A model generated the notes under the pieces. That model saw nothing but the letters and a program-made list of their open reading frames with translations, had not been told where the DNA came from and did no database searches. This document shows positions 1 to 6,155 of a stretch of 6,509 bases of DNA, one piece after another. Source of the DNA: an uncultured Clostridia bacterium (lineage in GTDB: Bacteria; Bacillota; Clostridia; UMGS1810); the NCBI GenBank assembly GCA_937959315.1, contig CALGRC010000124.1:1-6509 (forward strand). The letters are read 5' to 3'. Each line of letters begins with the position of its first letter. Position 1 is the first letter of the stretch. A program made the position numbers and the translations under genes.

Positions 1-86
1 CAATCCACAGCATCTTAAACAGTATATCATAGTTCTTGGAGAGGAACTCTAAAAACTACTACTTTATTATACGAGGATGTGAAATT
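1..86 (+). promoter_or_regulatory. Leader upstream of nanE, with a small hairpin
   Basis: No coding sequence is supported here. The visible structure is a 7-bp inverted repeat at 31-37 and 42-48 (AGTTCTT / AGGAACT, one G-T pair) with a 4-nt loop. It lies about 40 bases before the nanE start. It is not followed by a T-run, so it is not an intrinsic terminator. It could be a leader hairpin or an operator for the RpiR-type regulator encoded at the end of the cluster; this is inference. AT-rich stretches such as TATATC (23-28) could be a -10 box, but a matching -35 would lie at or beyond the window edge, so no promoter is called. Confidence 0.3.
73..77 (+). promoter_or_regulatory. Shine-Dalgarno of nanE
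   Basis: GAGGA lies 9 nt before the ATG at 87 and fixes that start. The upstream in-frame TTG at 36 has no comparable SD, and the 17 extra residues it would add do not look like a NanE N-terminus. Confidence 0.7.
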
Positions 87-812
87 ATGTACGGTGCAAC
101 TTCTGTTCAAAACCGTGTTGCTTCCCTTCGCGGCAAGTTAATCGTGTCCTGCCAGGCACTTCCAAACGAACCACTGCACTCTTCATTTATTATGGGGCGC
201 ATGGCTAAAGCTGCATTTGAAGGGGGCGCACAAGGGATCCGTGCCAATACGGCAAAAGACATTCTAGAAATCAAAAAAAACGTCAACCTTCCAATCATTG
301 GCATCGTTAAGCGCGATTATCCTGACAGCAGCGTTTATATTACCCCCACTATGGACGAAGTGGCGCAACTTGCAGATGTCGGGGTAGAAATCATTGCGCT
401 GGATGCTACCAATGCTATGAGGCCCGGGCAAATATCATTGGATCTATTCTACCATCAGATACGGCAATCCTATCCCCATCAACTATTGATGGCCGACTGT
501 TCCACTGTACAGGAAGCGCTATATGCCGACCAGCTTGGGTTTGACTTTATTGGAACTACTTTAGTGGGCTATACCCCACAGAGCCGGGGCCAAAAAATTG
601 AAGCAGACGATTTTGCAATCATCCGCGCTATTTTGGAAAAAGCAACCCATCCGGTGATTGCAGAAGGGAACATCAATACCCCACAAAAAGCGCGCCGTGT
701 TATTGAATTGGGCTGTTACAGCGTTGTAGTTGGCTCTATCATCACCCGGCCGCAAGTAATTACACATTCTTTTGCACAAGCGTTAGAAAACCCACCCATA
801 ACCAACCAATAA
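87..812 (+). CDS. nanE: N-acetylmannosamine-6-phosphate 2-epimerase (NanE)
   Basis: This 241-aa cytosolic TIM-barrel enzyme converts ManNAc-6-P to GlcNAc-6-P, the step that feeds sialic acid carbon into amino-sugar metabolism. Family hallmarks are visible in order: KLIVSCQALPNEPLH (17-31), GIRAN (50-54), GIVKRDY (72-78) with K75 matching the catalytic lysine of characterised NanE, DATNAMRP (106-113), MADCST (135-140), GTTLVGYT (156-163), AEGNI (192-196) with E193 as the probable second catalytic residue, and VVGSIITRP (214-222) as the phosphate-binding end of the barrel. Length is normal for the family. The start at 87 is chosen for its SD. It is the first gene of the nan cluster seen here, and its TAA stop overlaps the SD of nanA, so the two are almost certainly co-transcribed. 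Assignment is from recognised motifs; the catalytic mapping comes from family knowledge. Confidence 0.95.
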   Translation: MYGATSVQNRVASLRGKLIVSCQALPNEPLHSSFIMGRMAKAAFEGGAQGIRANTAKDILEIKKNVNLPIIGIVKRDYPDSSVYITPTMDEVAQLADVGVEIIALDATNAMRPGQISLDLFYHQIRQSYPHQLLMADCSTVQEALYADQLGFDFIGTTLVGYTPQSRGQKIEADDFAIIRAILEKATHPVIAEGNINTPQKARRVIELGCYSVVVGSIITRPQVITHSFAQALENPPITNQ

Positions 813-826
813 GGAGGCGTTTTAAA

Positions 827-1714
827 ATGAAACATGCAGATTTGAAAGGAATTTACAGCGCACTTTTGACATCATTTGATGAAAACGGCGTCATACAGGA
901 ACAAGGCATCCGGGAAATCATCCGTCATAATATTGACAACATGAAAATTGACGGCTTGTATGTTGGCGGCAGCACAGGCGAAAATTTTATGATTTCTACC
1001 CAGGAAAAAAAGGAGCTGTTCCGGATTGCCAAAGAAGAAGTGGGCAGCAGCGTAAAACTGATTGCCCAGGTTGGATCCATCAATGTAAAAGAATCAACAG
1101 AACTGGCAAAATATGTAACGGATCTTGGATATGACGCTGTCTCCGCCGTAACCCCTTTCTATTATAAATTTTCATTCGCCGAAATCAAGGACTACTACAA
1201 TACCATTATCAACAGTGTTGACAACCGGCTTATCATCTATTCCATTCCGGCCTTAACCGGCGTCAACATGAATGTTGCACAATTTGGCGAGCTGTTTCAA
1301 AACGAAAAAATCGTCGGCGTTAAATTTACTGCACCTGACTTCTATCTACTAGAACGCCTGCGCAACGCTTATCCAGACCATTTAATTTACGCGGGCTTTG
1401 ATGAAATGATGCTATCGGCCGCTGTTTTAGATGTGGATGGGGCTATCGGTTCCACTTTTAATGTCAACGGGCCGCGCGCACGGGAAATTTTTACCTTGGC
1501 GCAGCAGGGCAACATCAAACAGGCACTGGAAATCCAGCATATCACCAATGACCTGATTACGGCTATACTAGATAACGGCTTGTATTCAACACTCAAAGAA
1601 TTGTTGGAACTGCAAGGCGTACATGCCGGATACTGCCGCAGGCCCATGGCCAGCGCAACACCAGCGCAAAAAATCCGCGCCAAGGAAATTTACGACCAGT
1701 TTCTTTCTGCATAA
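827..1714 (+). CDS. nanA: N-acetylneuraminate lyase (NanA)
   Basis: This 295-aa aldolase cleaves N-acetylneuraminate into ManNAc and pyruvate through a Schiff base, and belongs to the DapA/NanA class I aldolase family (TIM barrel, usually a tetramer). Visible residues are GGSTGE (47-52), the pyruvate carboxylate-binding loop; Y138 in IIYSIPALTG, the catalytic tyrosine; K166 in GVKFTAPD, the Schiff-base lysine; and GFDEM (190-194), where the Asp-Glu pair matches the position that contacts the sialate glycerol tail in NanA rather than in dihydrodipicolinate synthase. STFNVNG (209-215) is also typical of NanA. The length matches E. coli NanA closely. A perfect AAGGAGG (811-817) stands 9 nt before the ATG and overlaps the nanE stop. 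Being next to nanE supports sialate lyase over other DapA-like activities. Confidence 0.96.
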   Translation: MKHADLKGIYSALLTSFDENGVIQEQGIREIIRHNIDNMKIDGLYVGGSTGENFMISTQEKKELFRIAKEEVGSSVKLIAQVGSINVKESTELAKYVTDLGYDAVSAVTPFYYKFSFAEIKDYYNTIINSVDNRLIIYSIPALTGVNMNVAQFGELFQNEKIVGVKFTAPDFYLLERLRNAYPDHLIYAGFDEMMLSAAVLDVDGAIGSTFNVNGPRAREIFTLAQQGNIKQALEIQHITNDLITAILDNGLYSTLKELLELQGVHAGYCRRPMASATPAQKIRAKEIYDQFLSA

Positions 1715-1727
1715 CCCCCAAAAAAAC

Positions 1728-1736
1728 AAAGGAGGG
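1728..1736 (+). promoter_or_regulatory. Shine-Dalgarno of the symporter gene
   Basis: AAAGGAGGG ends 6 nt before the ATG at 1743. It shows that translation starts there and not at an in-frame ATG at 1623, which would lie inside nanA and add 40 basic, non-hydrophobic residues. Confidence 0.85.
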
Positions 1737-1742
1737 AATATT

Positions 1743-3278
1743 ATGAGTTTACCATGGGTTGGAAAAGGATTTACCATTATTGACCTAATTATTTTAATTC
1801 TGTACTTGGGAGCGGTTCTGTGGGCTGGCCTCCACTTTTCCAAACGCGAAATGCAAGGGAAAGAGTTTTTCCGCGGGGATGGTACCATTCCTTGGTGGGT
1901 TACATCCGTCTCTATTTTTGCTACTCTGCTCAGCCCCATTTCCTTTTTATCGCTGGTTGGCAATTCTTATGCCGGTTCATGGATTTTATGGTTTGCCCAG
2001 CTTGGTATGATTATTGCCATTCCCATTGCAATACGGTTTTTCTTACCTGTTTACAGCCGTCTGGACATCGATACTGCTTACCACTATTTGGAAATTCGGT
2101 TTCACAGTAAAGGCTTGCGGATATTGGGAGCAATCATGTTTATTATCTATCAAATCGGGCGCATGTCTATCATCATGTATCTGCCGTCAATGGTGCTGTC
2201 AAAACTCATTGGCATCAATGTCAACATCCTCATCATTTTAATGGGCGTCATTGCCATCATCTATTCTTATACCGGCGGGTTAAAATCGGTACTGTGGACA
2301 GATTTTATCCAAGGCAGCGTATTAATTTTGGGCGTCACTTTTGCGCTGGTATATTTGCTAAACGGCATTGACGGCGGTATTGGGGCAATTTTCCAGGCTT
2401 TTGGCGAGGGCAAATTCCTGGCGCCAAACGAACCTATTTTTGATGCAAATATTTTGAAAAACAGCGTATTTATCATTCTGGTAGGCGCAGGCATCAATAC
2501 CTGTTCATCCTATGTGTCCAGCCAAGATATTGTACAGCGGTTCACCACTACAACCGATATTAAAAAACTCAACAAAATGATGTATACCAATGGCATTTTA
2601 TCTATCTTCATTGCAACAGTGTTCTATTTAATTGGGACAGGGTTATATGTATTTTATCAGCAGAATCCCCTGCCGGCTGCTGCGCAGCAAGACCAGATTT
2701 TTGCTTCTTATATTGCTTTTGAACTGCCTGTTGGCATTACTGGCATCCTGCTGGCTGCCATCTATGCGGCATCCCAGTCCACCTTGTCCACAGGCCTAAA
2801 CTCCGTAGCAACCAGTTGGACGCTAGACATCCAGGAACGGCTTTCCAAAAAGGAAATGAGCTTTAAACTGCAAACCAGGGTAGCGCAATTTGTTTCCCTC
2901 GGCGTTGGCATTGTTTCCATTTTGGTATCTATGGTTCTAGCCAATGGGGAAATCAAATCGGCTTACGAATGGTTCAATGGCTTTATGGGGCTTGTGCTTG
3001 GGGTTTTGGGCGGTACTTTTGCTTTGGGGATTTTTACCAAACGATCCAATACCTTTGGGGCAGTCGTAGCATTTGCCGTTGCGGCCATCCTTATGATTAT
3101 CATTAAATACTGCTTCCCGGCAATATCCATCTGGTCCTACTCAATCATCTCTATCGGTGTTTCTCTCGTTATTGGATACCCCGCCAGCCTGCTTTATACC
3201 GCTGTGCATGGGAATAAATACCCATCTTCTGATTATGCCACTGCTCTATATAAAGGAACCAAGGAGGTGCAACCATGA
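1743..3278 (+). CDS. Sodium:solute symporter (SSS family), probable sialic acid transporter
   Basis: This 511-aa polytopic inner membrane protein has about 13 predicted hydrophobic helices (roughly 11-30, 51-73, 78-101, 125-150, 155-178, 186-206, 241-262, 282-305, 328-347, 381-400, 414-432, 435-458, 463-486), the usual SSS/LeuT-fold layout. SSS signatures are YTGGLKSVLWTDFIQ (176-190), SSQDIVQRF (259-267), and a Ser/Thr-rich helix, AASQSTLSTGLNS (342-354), where the Na2 sodium site lies in this family. Family knowledge: SSS members in nan clusters, such as Proteus SiaT, import Neu5Ac with Na+. Substrate is inferred from position between nanA and nanQ, with no other transporter in view; ManNAc or another sialate form is also possible. 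The gap to nanA is 28 bp. The stop overlaps the nanQ start (ATGA), so translation of the two is probably coupled. Confidence 0.88.
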   Translation: MSLPWVGKGFTIIDLIILILYLGAVLWAGLHFSKREMQGKEFFRGDGTIPWWVTSVSIFATLLSPISFLSLVGNSYAGSWILWFAQLGMIIAIPIAIRFFLPVYSRLDIDTAYHYLEIRFHSKGLRILGAIMFIIYQIGRMSIIMYLPSMVLSKLIGINVNILIILMGVIAIIYSYTGGLKSVLWTDFIQGSVLILGVTFALVYLLNGIDGGIGAIFQAFGEGKFLAPNEPIFDANILKNSVFIILVGAGINTCSSYVSSQDIVQRFTTTTDIKKLNKMMYTNGILSIFIATVFYLIGTGLYVFYQQNPLPAAAQQDQIFASYIAFELPVGITGILLAAIYAASQSTLSTGLNSVATSWTLDIQERLSKKEMSFKLQTRVAQFVSLGVGIVSILVSMVLANGEIKSAYEWFNGFMGLVLGVLGGTFALGIFTKRSNTFGAVVAFAVAAILMIIIKYCFPAISIWSYSIISIGVSLVIGYPASLLYTAVHGNKYPSSDYATALYKGTKEVQP

Positions 3279-3724
3279 TTTGCGGAACAACCCATCATTT
3301 GCAGCAATACAATTATCTTCCAAAGGCCATACAAGATTGCTTTGCTTATGCACAAATGCACAACTTGGCCAATTTTAAACCCGGACGTTATGAAATTAAC
3401 GGTGAAACCCTCTTTGTCAATATTACCGAAGGTACTACCACCTATGCCGAACAACGGTTTTGGGAAGCACACCGCGCATATTTGGATTTACACCTTATTC
3501 TTTCCGGGACGGAACGGATCGATTTCAATTTCATTGACAATATGCAGCAAAAACCATATGTAGAAGCAGATGATTTCCTTCCGATGGAAGGGGAAGCAAA
3601 GGCATTCTTTGTACTGGAAAAAGATGACTTTCTGCTTTGTAACCCACACGACGCACACCGGACCGGCATTTGCCCGTCAATTCCAGGGTATTTAAAAAAA
3701 GCTATTTTTAAAATCAAACTGTGA
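3275..3724 (+). CDS. nanQ: YhcH/YjgK/YiaL-family protein, probable sialate anomerase (NanQ)
   Basis: This is a 149-aa cytosolic protein of the YhcH/EbgC cupin-like family (DUF386), normally about 150 aa. E. coli members of this family, including YhcH (NanQ), have been linked to opening of the cyclic sialate form so that NanA can act. Visible family motifs are KPGRYEING (35-43), LFVNI (46-50), EAHRAYLDLHLILSG (64-78) with H66 and H73, DDF (99-101), and NPHDAHRTG (123-131) with H125 and H128. The histidines and E64 are the likely metal and active-site residues; the basic end KKAIFKIKL is also typical. Its start overlaps the symporter stop by 4 bp and has a strong AAGGAGGT at 3261-3268. Anomerase activity in this organism is inferred from family and operon position; another sugar anomer could be the substrate. 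Confidence 0.88.
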   Translation: MICGTTHHLQQYNYLPKAIQDCFAYAQMHNLANFKPGRYEINGETLFVNITEGTTTYAEQRFWEAHRAYLDLHLILSGTERIDFNFIDNMQQKPYVEADDFLPMEGEAKAFFVLEKDDFLLCNPHDAHRTGICPSIPGYLKKAIFKIKL

Positions 3725-3726
3725 AA

Positions 3727-3775
3727 TTGGAAAAAAGGTGCAGCTGCGGTCAAATACCGCATGCTGCGCCTCCAA
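3727..3775 (+). other. Large intergenic hairpin between nanQ and nanK
   Basis: An imperfect inverted repeat spans nearly the whole gap. Pairs run 3727-3731 with 3771-3775 (TTGGA/TCCAA), 3737-3744 with 3763-3770 (GGTGCAGC/GCTGCGCC, one G-T pair), and 3745-3750 with 3756-3761 (TGCGGT/ACCGCA). A five-A bulge lies at 3732-3736, a single T bulge at 3762, and the loop is CAAAT. That is 19 base pairs in total. On the + strand it is followed directly by the nanK SD with no T-run, so it is not a classical terminator for the operon. It may stabilise or process the mRNA or tune nanK translation. On the - strand the stem is followed by TTTTTT, the arrangement of an intrinsic terminator against antisense transcripts. 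Pairing is seen directly; function is inference. Confidence 0.7.
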
Positions 3776-3778
3776 CTC

Positions 3779-3788
3779 AGGAGGGGAG
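3779..3788 (+). promoter_or_regulatory. Shine-Dalgarno of nanK
   Basis: AGGAGGGGAG, with AGGAGG ending 6 nt before the ATG at 3791, sets the nanK start. The earlier in-frame ATG at 3761 lies within the hairpin arm, has no SD, and would add ten residues before the conserved MKKYVTIDIGG start. The SD begins four bases after the outermost stem of the hairpin. Confidence 0.8.
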
Positions 3789-3790
3789 CC

Positions 3791-4699
3791 ATGAAAAAAT
3801 ACGTGACCATTGATATTGGGGGCACTTCTATTAAACACGGCGTCATACAAGATACCTTACAGCTTATCACAACCGATGAAACCGATACACAAGCAAAAAA
3901 GGGCGGTCCCCACATTGTGCAAACGGTTTTATCAATCATACAAGAATATCAAAAACTGCATGTCATAGACGGCATATGTATTTCTACCGCTGGCATGGTA
4001 GACATCCAGCGAGGAGAGATTGTATATGCGGCGCCGCTCATTCCAGATTACGCCGGTACTGCATGGAAACAAATCATCCAACAGAAGATTGGCCTTGCCT
4101 GTGAGGTGGAAAATGATGTAAATTGTGCCGGGCTATCTGAATACCACATAGGGGCAGCGCGCGGGGCATCGAGCTGTTTATGCTTAACGATTGGGACGGG
4201 GATCGGGGGATGCTTTATCACCCATGGCGCCATCCTTCACGGCCAAAGCTACAGTGCCTGCGAAATCGGACATCTCCAAATGTTTGACACCGAATTTCAA
4301 AAACTAGCCTCAACCACGGCACTGGTACAAAACATAGCGCAAAAAAAGAAGTGTGCTGCCACATCGCTGAATGGAAAAATCATTTTTAACCTTGCCAAAC
4401 AAGGGGATGCTGATTGTATACAAGCCATCGACAAAATGATAGATATTTTAGGATATGGTATCGCCAACCTTTGCTATTGTTTTAACCCGGAAACCATTGT
4501 ACTGGGCGGTGGGATTATGGCAGAACAATCGTATTTGGAAACACGCATCCGGGCGGCCCTGGATCGTCATCTAATCCCTTATGTAGCGCAACATACACGT
4601 ATCACATTTGCAAAAAACAAAAACCATGCAGGGTTATTAGGGGCATATATCCACTTTATGGCCCAGCAAAAAGGCGGTGTTGGACATGACGCAATTTGA
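3791..4699 (+). CDS. nanK: ROK-family sugar kinase, probable N-acetylmannosamine kinase (NanK)
   Basis: This 302-aa cytosolic kinase very likely phosphorylates ManNAc with ATP to ManNAc-6-P, the NanE substrate. ROK/hexokinase-fold motifs are the N-terminal phosphate loop DIGGTSIKHG (8-17), ENDVNCAG (107-114) with D109 as the probable catalytic base, TIGTGIGG (133-140) as the second phosphate motif, EIGH (158-161) contacting sugar, and VLGGGI (237-242) as the adenosine motif. Odd point: the usual ROK zinc motif (CxCGxxGCxE) after EIGH is absent. That stretch reads LQMFDTEFQKLASTTALV (162-179), as in some zinc-less Firmicute ROK kinases; only H161 of the zinc ligands remains. It follows nanQ by 66 bp and overlaps nanR by 14 bp. 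Substrate is inferred from the operon; the fold alone would also fit a glucose or glucoside kinase. Confidence 0.9.
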   Translation: MKKYVTIDIGGTSIKHGVIQDTLQLITTDETDTQAKKGGPHIVQTVLSIIQEYQKLHVIDGICISTAGMVDIQRGEIVYAAPLIPDYAGTAWKQIIQQKIGLACEVENDVNCAGLSEYHIGAARGASSCLCLTIGTGIGGCFITHGAILHGQSYSACEIGHLQMFDTEFQKLASTTALVQNIAQKKKCAATSLNGKIIFNLAKQGDADCIQAIDKMIDILGYGIANLCYCFNPETIVLGGGIMAEQSYLETRIRAALDRHLIPYVAQHTRITFAKNKNHAGLLGAYIHFMAQQKGGVGHDAI

Positions 4700-5504
4700 A
4701 AAAAGTATCATACCGCTCATAGAAGCAGTATACGATACATTTACACCAGTTGAAAGAAATATAGCGGATTTTTTCATCCATAATCATGAAGAAACCGATT
4801 TTTCAGCCAAACACATTGCACAGTTGCTTTTCACATCCGAGGCTACTTTATCACGATTTGCCAAAAAATGTGGATTTCAAGGATACCGGGAATTTATCTA
4901 TCGCTATCAAGATTGCCTGCAACCAAACCGGAAGCATGTGAACGGCAGTACAGAATTAATCTTAGGCACGTATGAAGAACTGTTAAATAAAAGCTATGAT
5001 TTGGTTGATGAGGAAAAAATGCAGCGGATTTCGCATCTCCTAACCACCAAAAAACGGGTATATATTTATGGGAAAGGCAGTTCTGGACTTGTCGCACAAG
5101 AAATTAAGCTGCGGTTTATGCGCATTGGCGTAGATGTAGAGGCTATTACAGACAACCATATCATGCGGATAAATGCTGTTATGATTCGCCATGATTGCCT
5201 TGTAATCGGTATTAGCGTCAGTGGAAAAACAGAAGAAATCCTAAATGCTGTAACAGAAGCCAAGCGACGTGGTGCAGCAACTGTCCTTATTACTTCAAAA
5301 GCACGCCAGGAATTACTAAAAATCTGCGATGAAATCCTGCTCATACCTGTAAAAGAAAATTTAGAATATGGAAACATCATTTCGCCGCAATTTCCGGTCT
5401 TAATGATTGTCGATATTCTCTACGCCTGCTTCCTGCAATATGATAAAGCAAACAAAGAAGCACTGTATGACTATACGCTGCATAAATTACGTGACACTTT
5501 ATAA
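4686..5504 (+). CDS. nanR: RpiR-family transcriptional regulator, probable sialate-responsive NanR
   Basis: This 272-aa regulator has the two-part RpiR layout: an N-terminal HTH (about 1-75, with the helix-turn-helix near AKHIAQLLFTSEATLSRFAK, 41-60, followed by CGFQGYREF) and a SIS sugar-phosphate domain (about 110-250). SIS hallmarks are VYIYGKGSSG (125-134) and GISVSGKTEE (175-184), whose serines normally contact the ligand phosphate. In Clostridium and Staphylococcus nan loci RpiR-type NanR represses catabolic genes and responds to ManNAc-6-P; the same is inferred here. The start is taken as ATG 4686, 8 nt after a weak AAGGCGG (4671-4677); a GTG at 4677 is an in-frame alternative adding three residues, but it sits inside that SD. 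Overlap with nanK implies translational coupling, so the regulator is probably expressed with, and controls, its own operon. It could instead sense another amino-sugar phosphate. Confidence 0.9.
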   Translation: MTQFEKSIIPLIEAVYDTFTPVERNIADFFIHNHEETDFSAKHIAQLLFTSEATLSRFAKKCGFQGYREFIYRYQDCLQPNRKHVNGSTELILGTYEELLNKSYDLVDEEKMQRISHLLTTKKRVYIYGKGSSGLVAQEIKLRFMRIGVDVEAITDNHIMRINAVMIRHDCLVIGISVSGKTEEILNAVTEAKRRGAATVLITSKARQELLKICDEILLIPVKENLEYGNIISPQFPVLMIVDILYACFLQYDKANKEALYDYTLHKLRDTL

Positions 5505-5506
5505 AA

Positions 5507-5550
5507 AAATAGCGGAGATGATTGATTCCCGCTATTTCTTCTTATTTTTT
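5507..5550 (+). terminator. Bidirectional intrinsic terminator between nanR and the convergent dtxR-family gene
   Basis: A perfect 9-bp stem, AAATAGCGG (5507-5515) with CCGCTATTT (5529-5537), encloses a 13-nt loop. On the + strand the stem is followed by an interrupted T-rich tract ending in TTTTTT (5545-5550). On the - strand it runs into seven Ts (complement of 5503-5509). It starts 3 bases after the nanR stop, and the stop codon of the opposite gene (complement of 5532-5534) lies inside the stem. It therefore probably ends both the nan operon and the DtxR-family transcript. Confidence 0.82.
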
Positions 5551-5906
5551 AAAAAATGTTCCTTAATTTGCAAAAAACTCTCATCACTGATATCATGTTC
5601 AATTTTACAACTGTCAGCATATGCAATCTTCTCACTAACACCTAAAGCCATTAACGCCTGCGCAATTACTTGATGACGTTCATAAATCTTTTCTGCGATC
5701 GCCGCCCCACGTTCTGTCAAAGTAATATATCCGCCGTCATCCACATGGATATAGCCTTCTTCGCGAAATGCTTTCATCGCCACTGAAACACTGGGCTTTG
5801 TAAAAGAAAGTTCATTTGCAATATCTACTGAACGCACCATTCCATTACGTTGTTTTAAAATCAGTATGGTTTCCAAATAATTTTCTGCCGATTCATGAAT
5901 ATTCAT
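5532..5906 (-). CDS. DtxR/MntR-family metal-dependent transcriptional repressor
   Basis: This 124-aa protein has the two-domain form of the family without the C-terminal SH3-like domain. The N-terminal winged helix holds ESAENYLETI (5-14), the recognition region VDIANELSFTKPSVSVAM (27-44), and a wing at HVDDGGYITLT (54-64). The dimerisation and metal domain holds ERHQVIAQAL (76-85) and CKIEHDISDE (100-109). Against remembered DtxR and MntR sites, the likely ligands are E12, H78, C100, E103 and H104. C100 matches the cysteine of iron-type DtxR, while N9 replaces the Met (DtxR) or Asp (MntR) at that position. The start at 5906 is preferred over an ATG at 5912 because GAGGGGG (complement of 5914-5920) is 7 nt upstream of the former and only 1 nt from the latter. 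It is monocistronic and convergent to nanR. Whether it senses Fe or Mn is open, so no symbol is given. Confidence 0.92.
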   Translation of the reverse strand: MNIHESAENYLETILILKQRNGMVRSVDIANELSFTKPSVSVAMKAFREEGYIHVDDGGYITLTERGAAIAEKIYERHQVIAQALMALGVSEKIAYADSCKIEHDISDESFLQIKEHFLKNKKK

Positions 5907-5913
5907 GACCATA

Positions 5914-5920
5914 CCCCCTC
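5914..5920 (-). promoter_or_regulatory. Shine-Dalgarno of the dtxR-family gene
   Basis: GAGGGGG on the - strand ends 7 nt before the ATG at 5906, which favours that start over the ATG at 5912. Confidence 0.75.
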
Positions 5921-5932
5921 GATTTCAAAAAC

Positions 5933-5962
5933 ATTATACCACAGGCCTATATCATCCGTCAA
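5933..5962 (-). promoter_or_regulatory. Sigma-A type promoter of the dtxR-family gene
   Basis: On the - strand, TTGACG (complement of 5957-5962) and a perfect TATAAT (complement of 5933-5938) are separated by 18 bp, with an extended -10 TGG just before TATAAT. The start point would fall near 5926, giving a leader of about 20 nt that holds the SD. The -35 box is in the T-rich tail of the rRNA terminator. Confidence 0.78.
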
Positions 5963-6000
5963 ATAAAGAAAACCGTTGCCAACATTTAGCAACGGTTTTC
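5961..6000 (-). terminator. Intrinsic terminator of the rRNA operon
   Basis: A perfect 12-bp stem (GAAAACCGTTGC at 5968-5979, GCAACGGTTTTC at 5989-6000) has a 9-nt loop. Read on the - strand it starts just 3 nt past the 5S 3' end, and the stem runs into a T-rich tail (TTTTCTTTATTT). This is the expected end of the rRNA transcript. Confidence 0.88.
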
Positions 6001-6003
6001 AAG

Positions 6004-6120
<117 letters not shown>

Positions 6121-6155
6121 TACAAAATAGCAAGTATTGCTTCTTCATGCTTTGT
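6121..6155 (-). other. 23S-5S internal transcribed spacer
   Basis: This 35-nt AT-rich spacer carries no tRNA. A short GCAA/TTGC inverted repeat (6130-6140) is visible; it may have no role. Confidence 0.7.

Noticed and set aside
36..86. N-terminal extension of NanE from a TTG codon
   Set aside because: The TTG sits in a hairpin without an SD, and the extra residues do not resemble the family; ATG 87 has GAGGA at good spacing.
1623..1742. Longer start of the symporter inside nanA
   Set aside because: It would overlap nanA by about 90 bases and add a basic non-membrane segment; AAAGGAGGG before 1743 marks the true start.
3727..3775. Intrinsic terminator of the nan operon after nanQ
   Set aside because: There is no T-run on the + strand after the stem; the nanK SD follows instead.
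3442..3939. 165-codon open frame on the - strand across nanQ and nanK
   Set aside because: It overlaps two well-supported genes, crosses the intergenic hairpin, and has no recognisable domain or SD.
5407..5673. Small + strand gene after nanR
   Set aside because: It reads across the end of nanR, the terminator and the antisense of the dtxR-family gene, without SD or recognisable motif.
6121..6155. tRNA between 23S and 5S
   Set aside because: The spacer is only 35 nt, too short for a tRNA, and lacks T-loop sequence.
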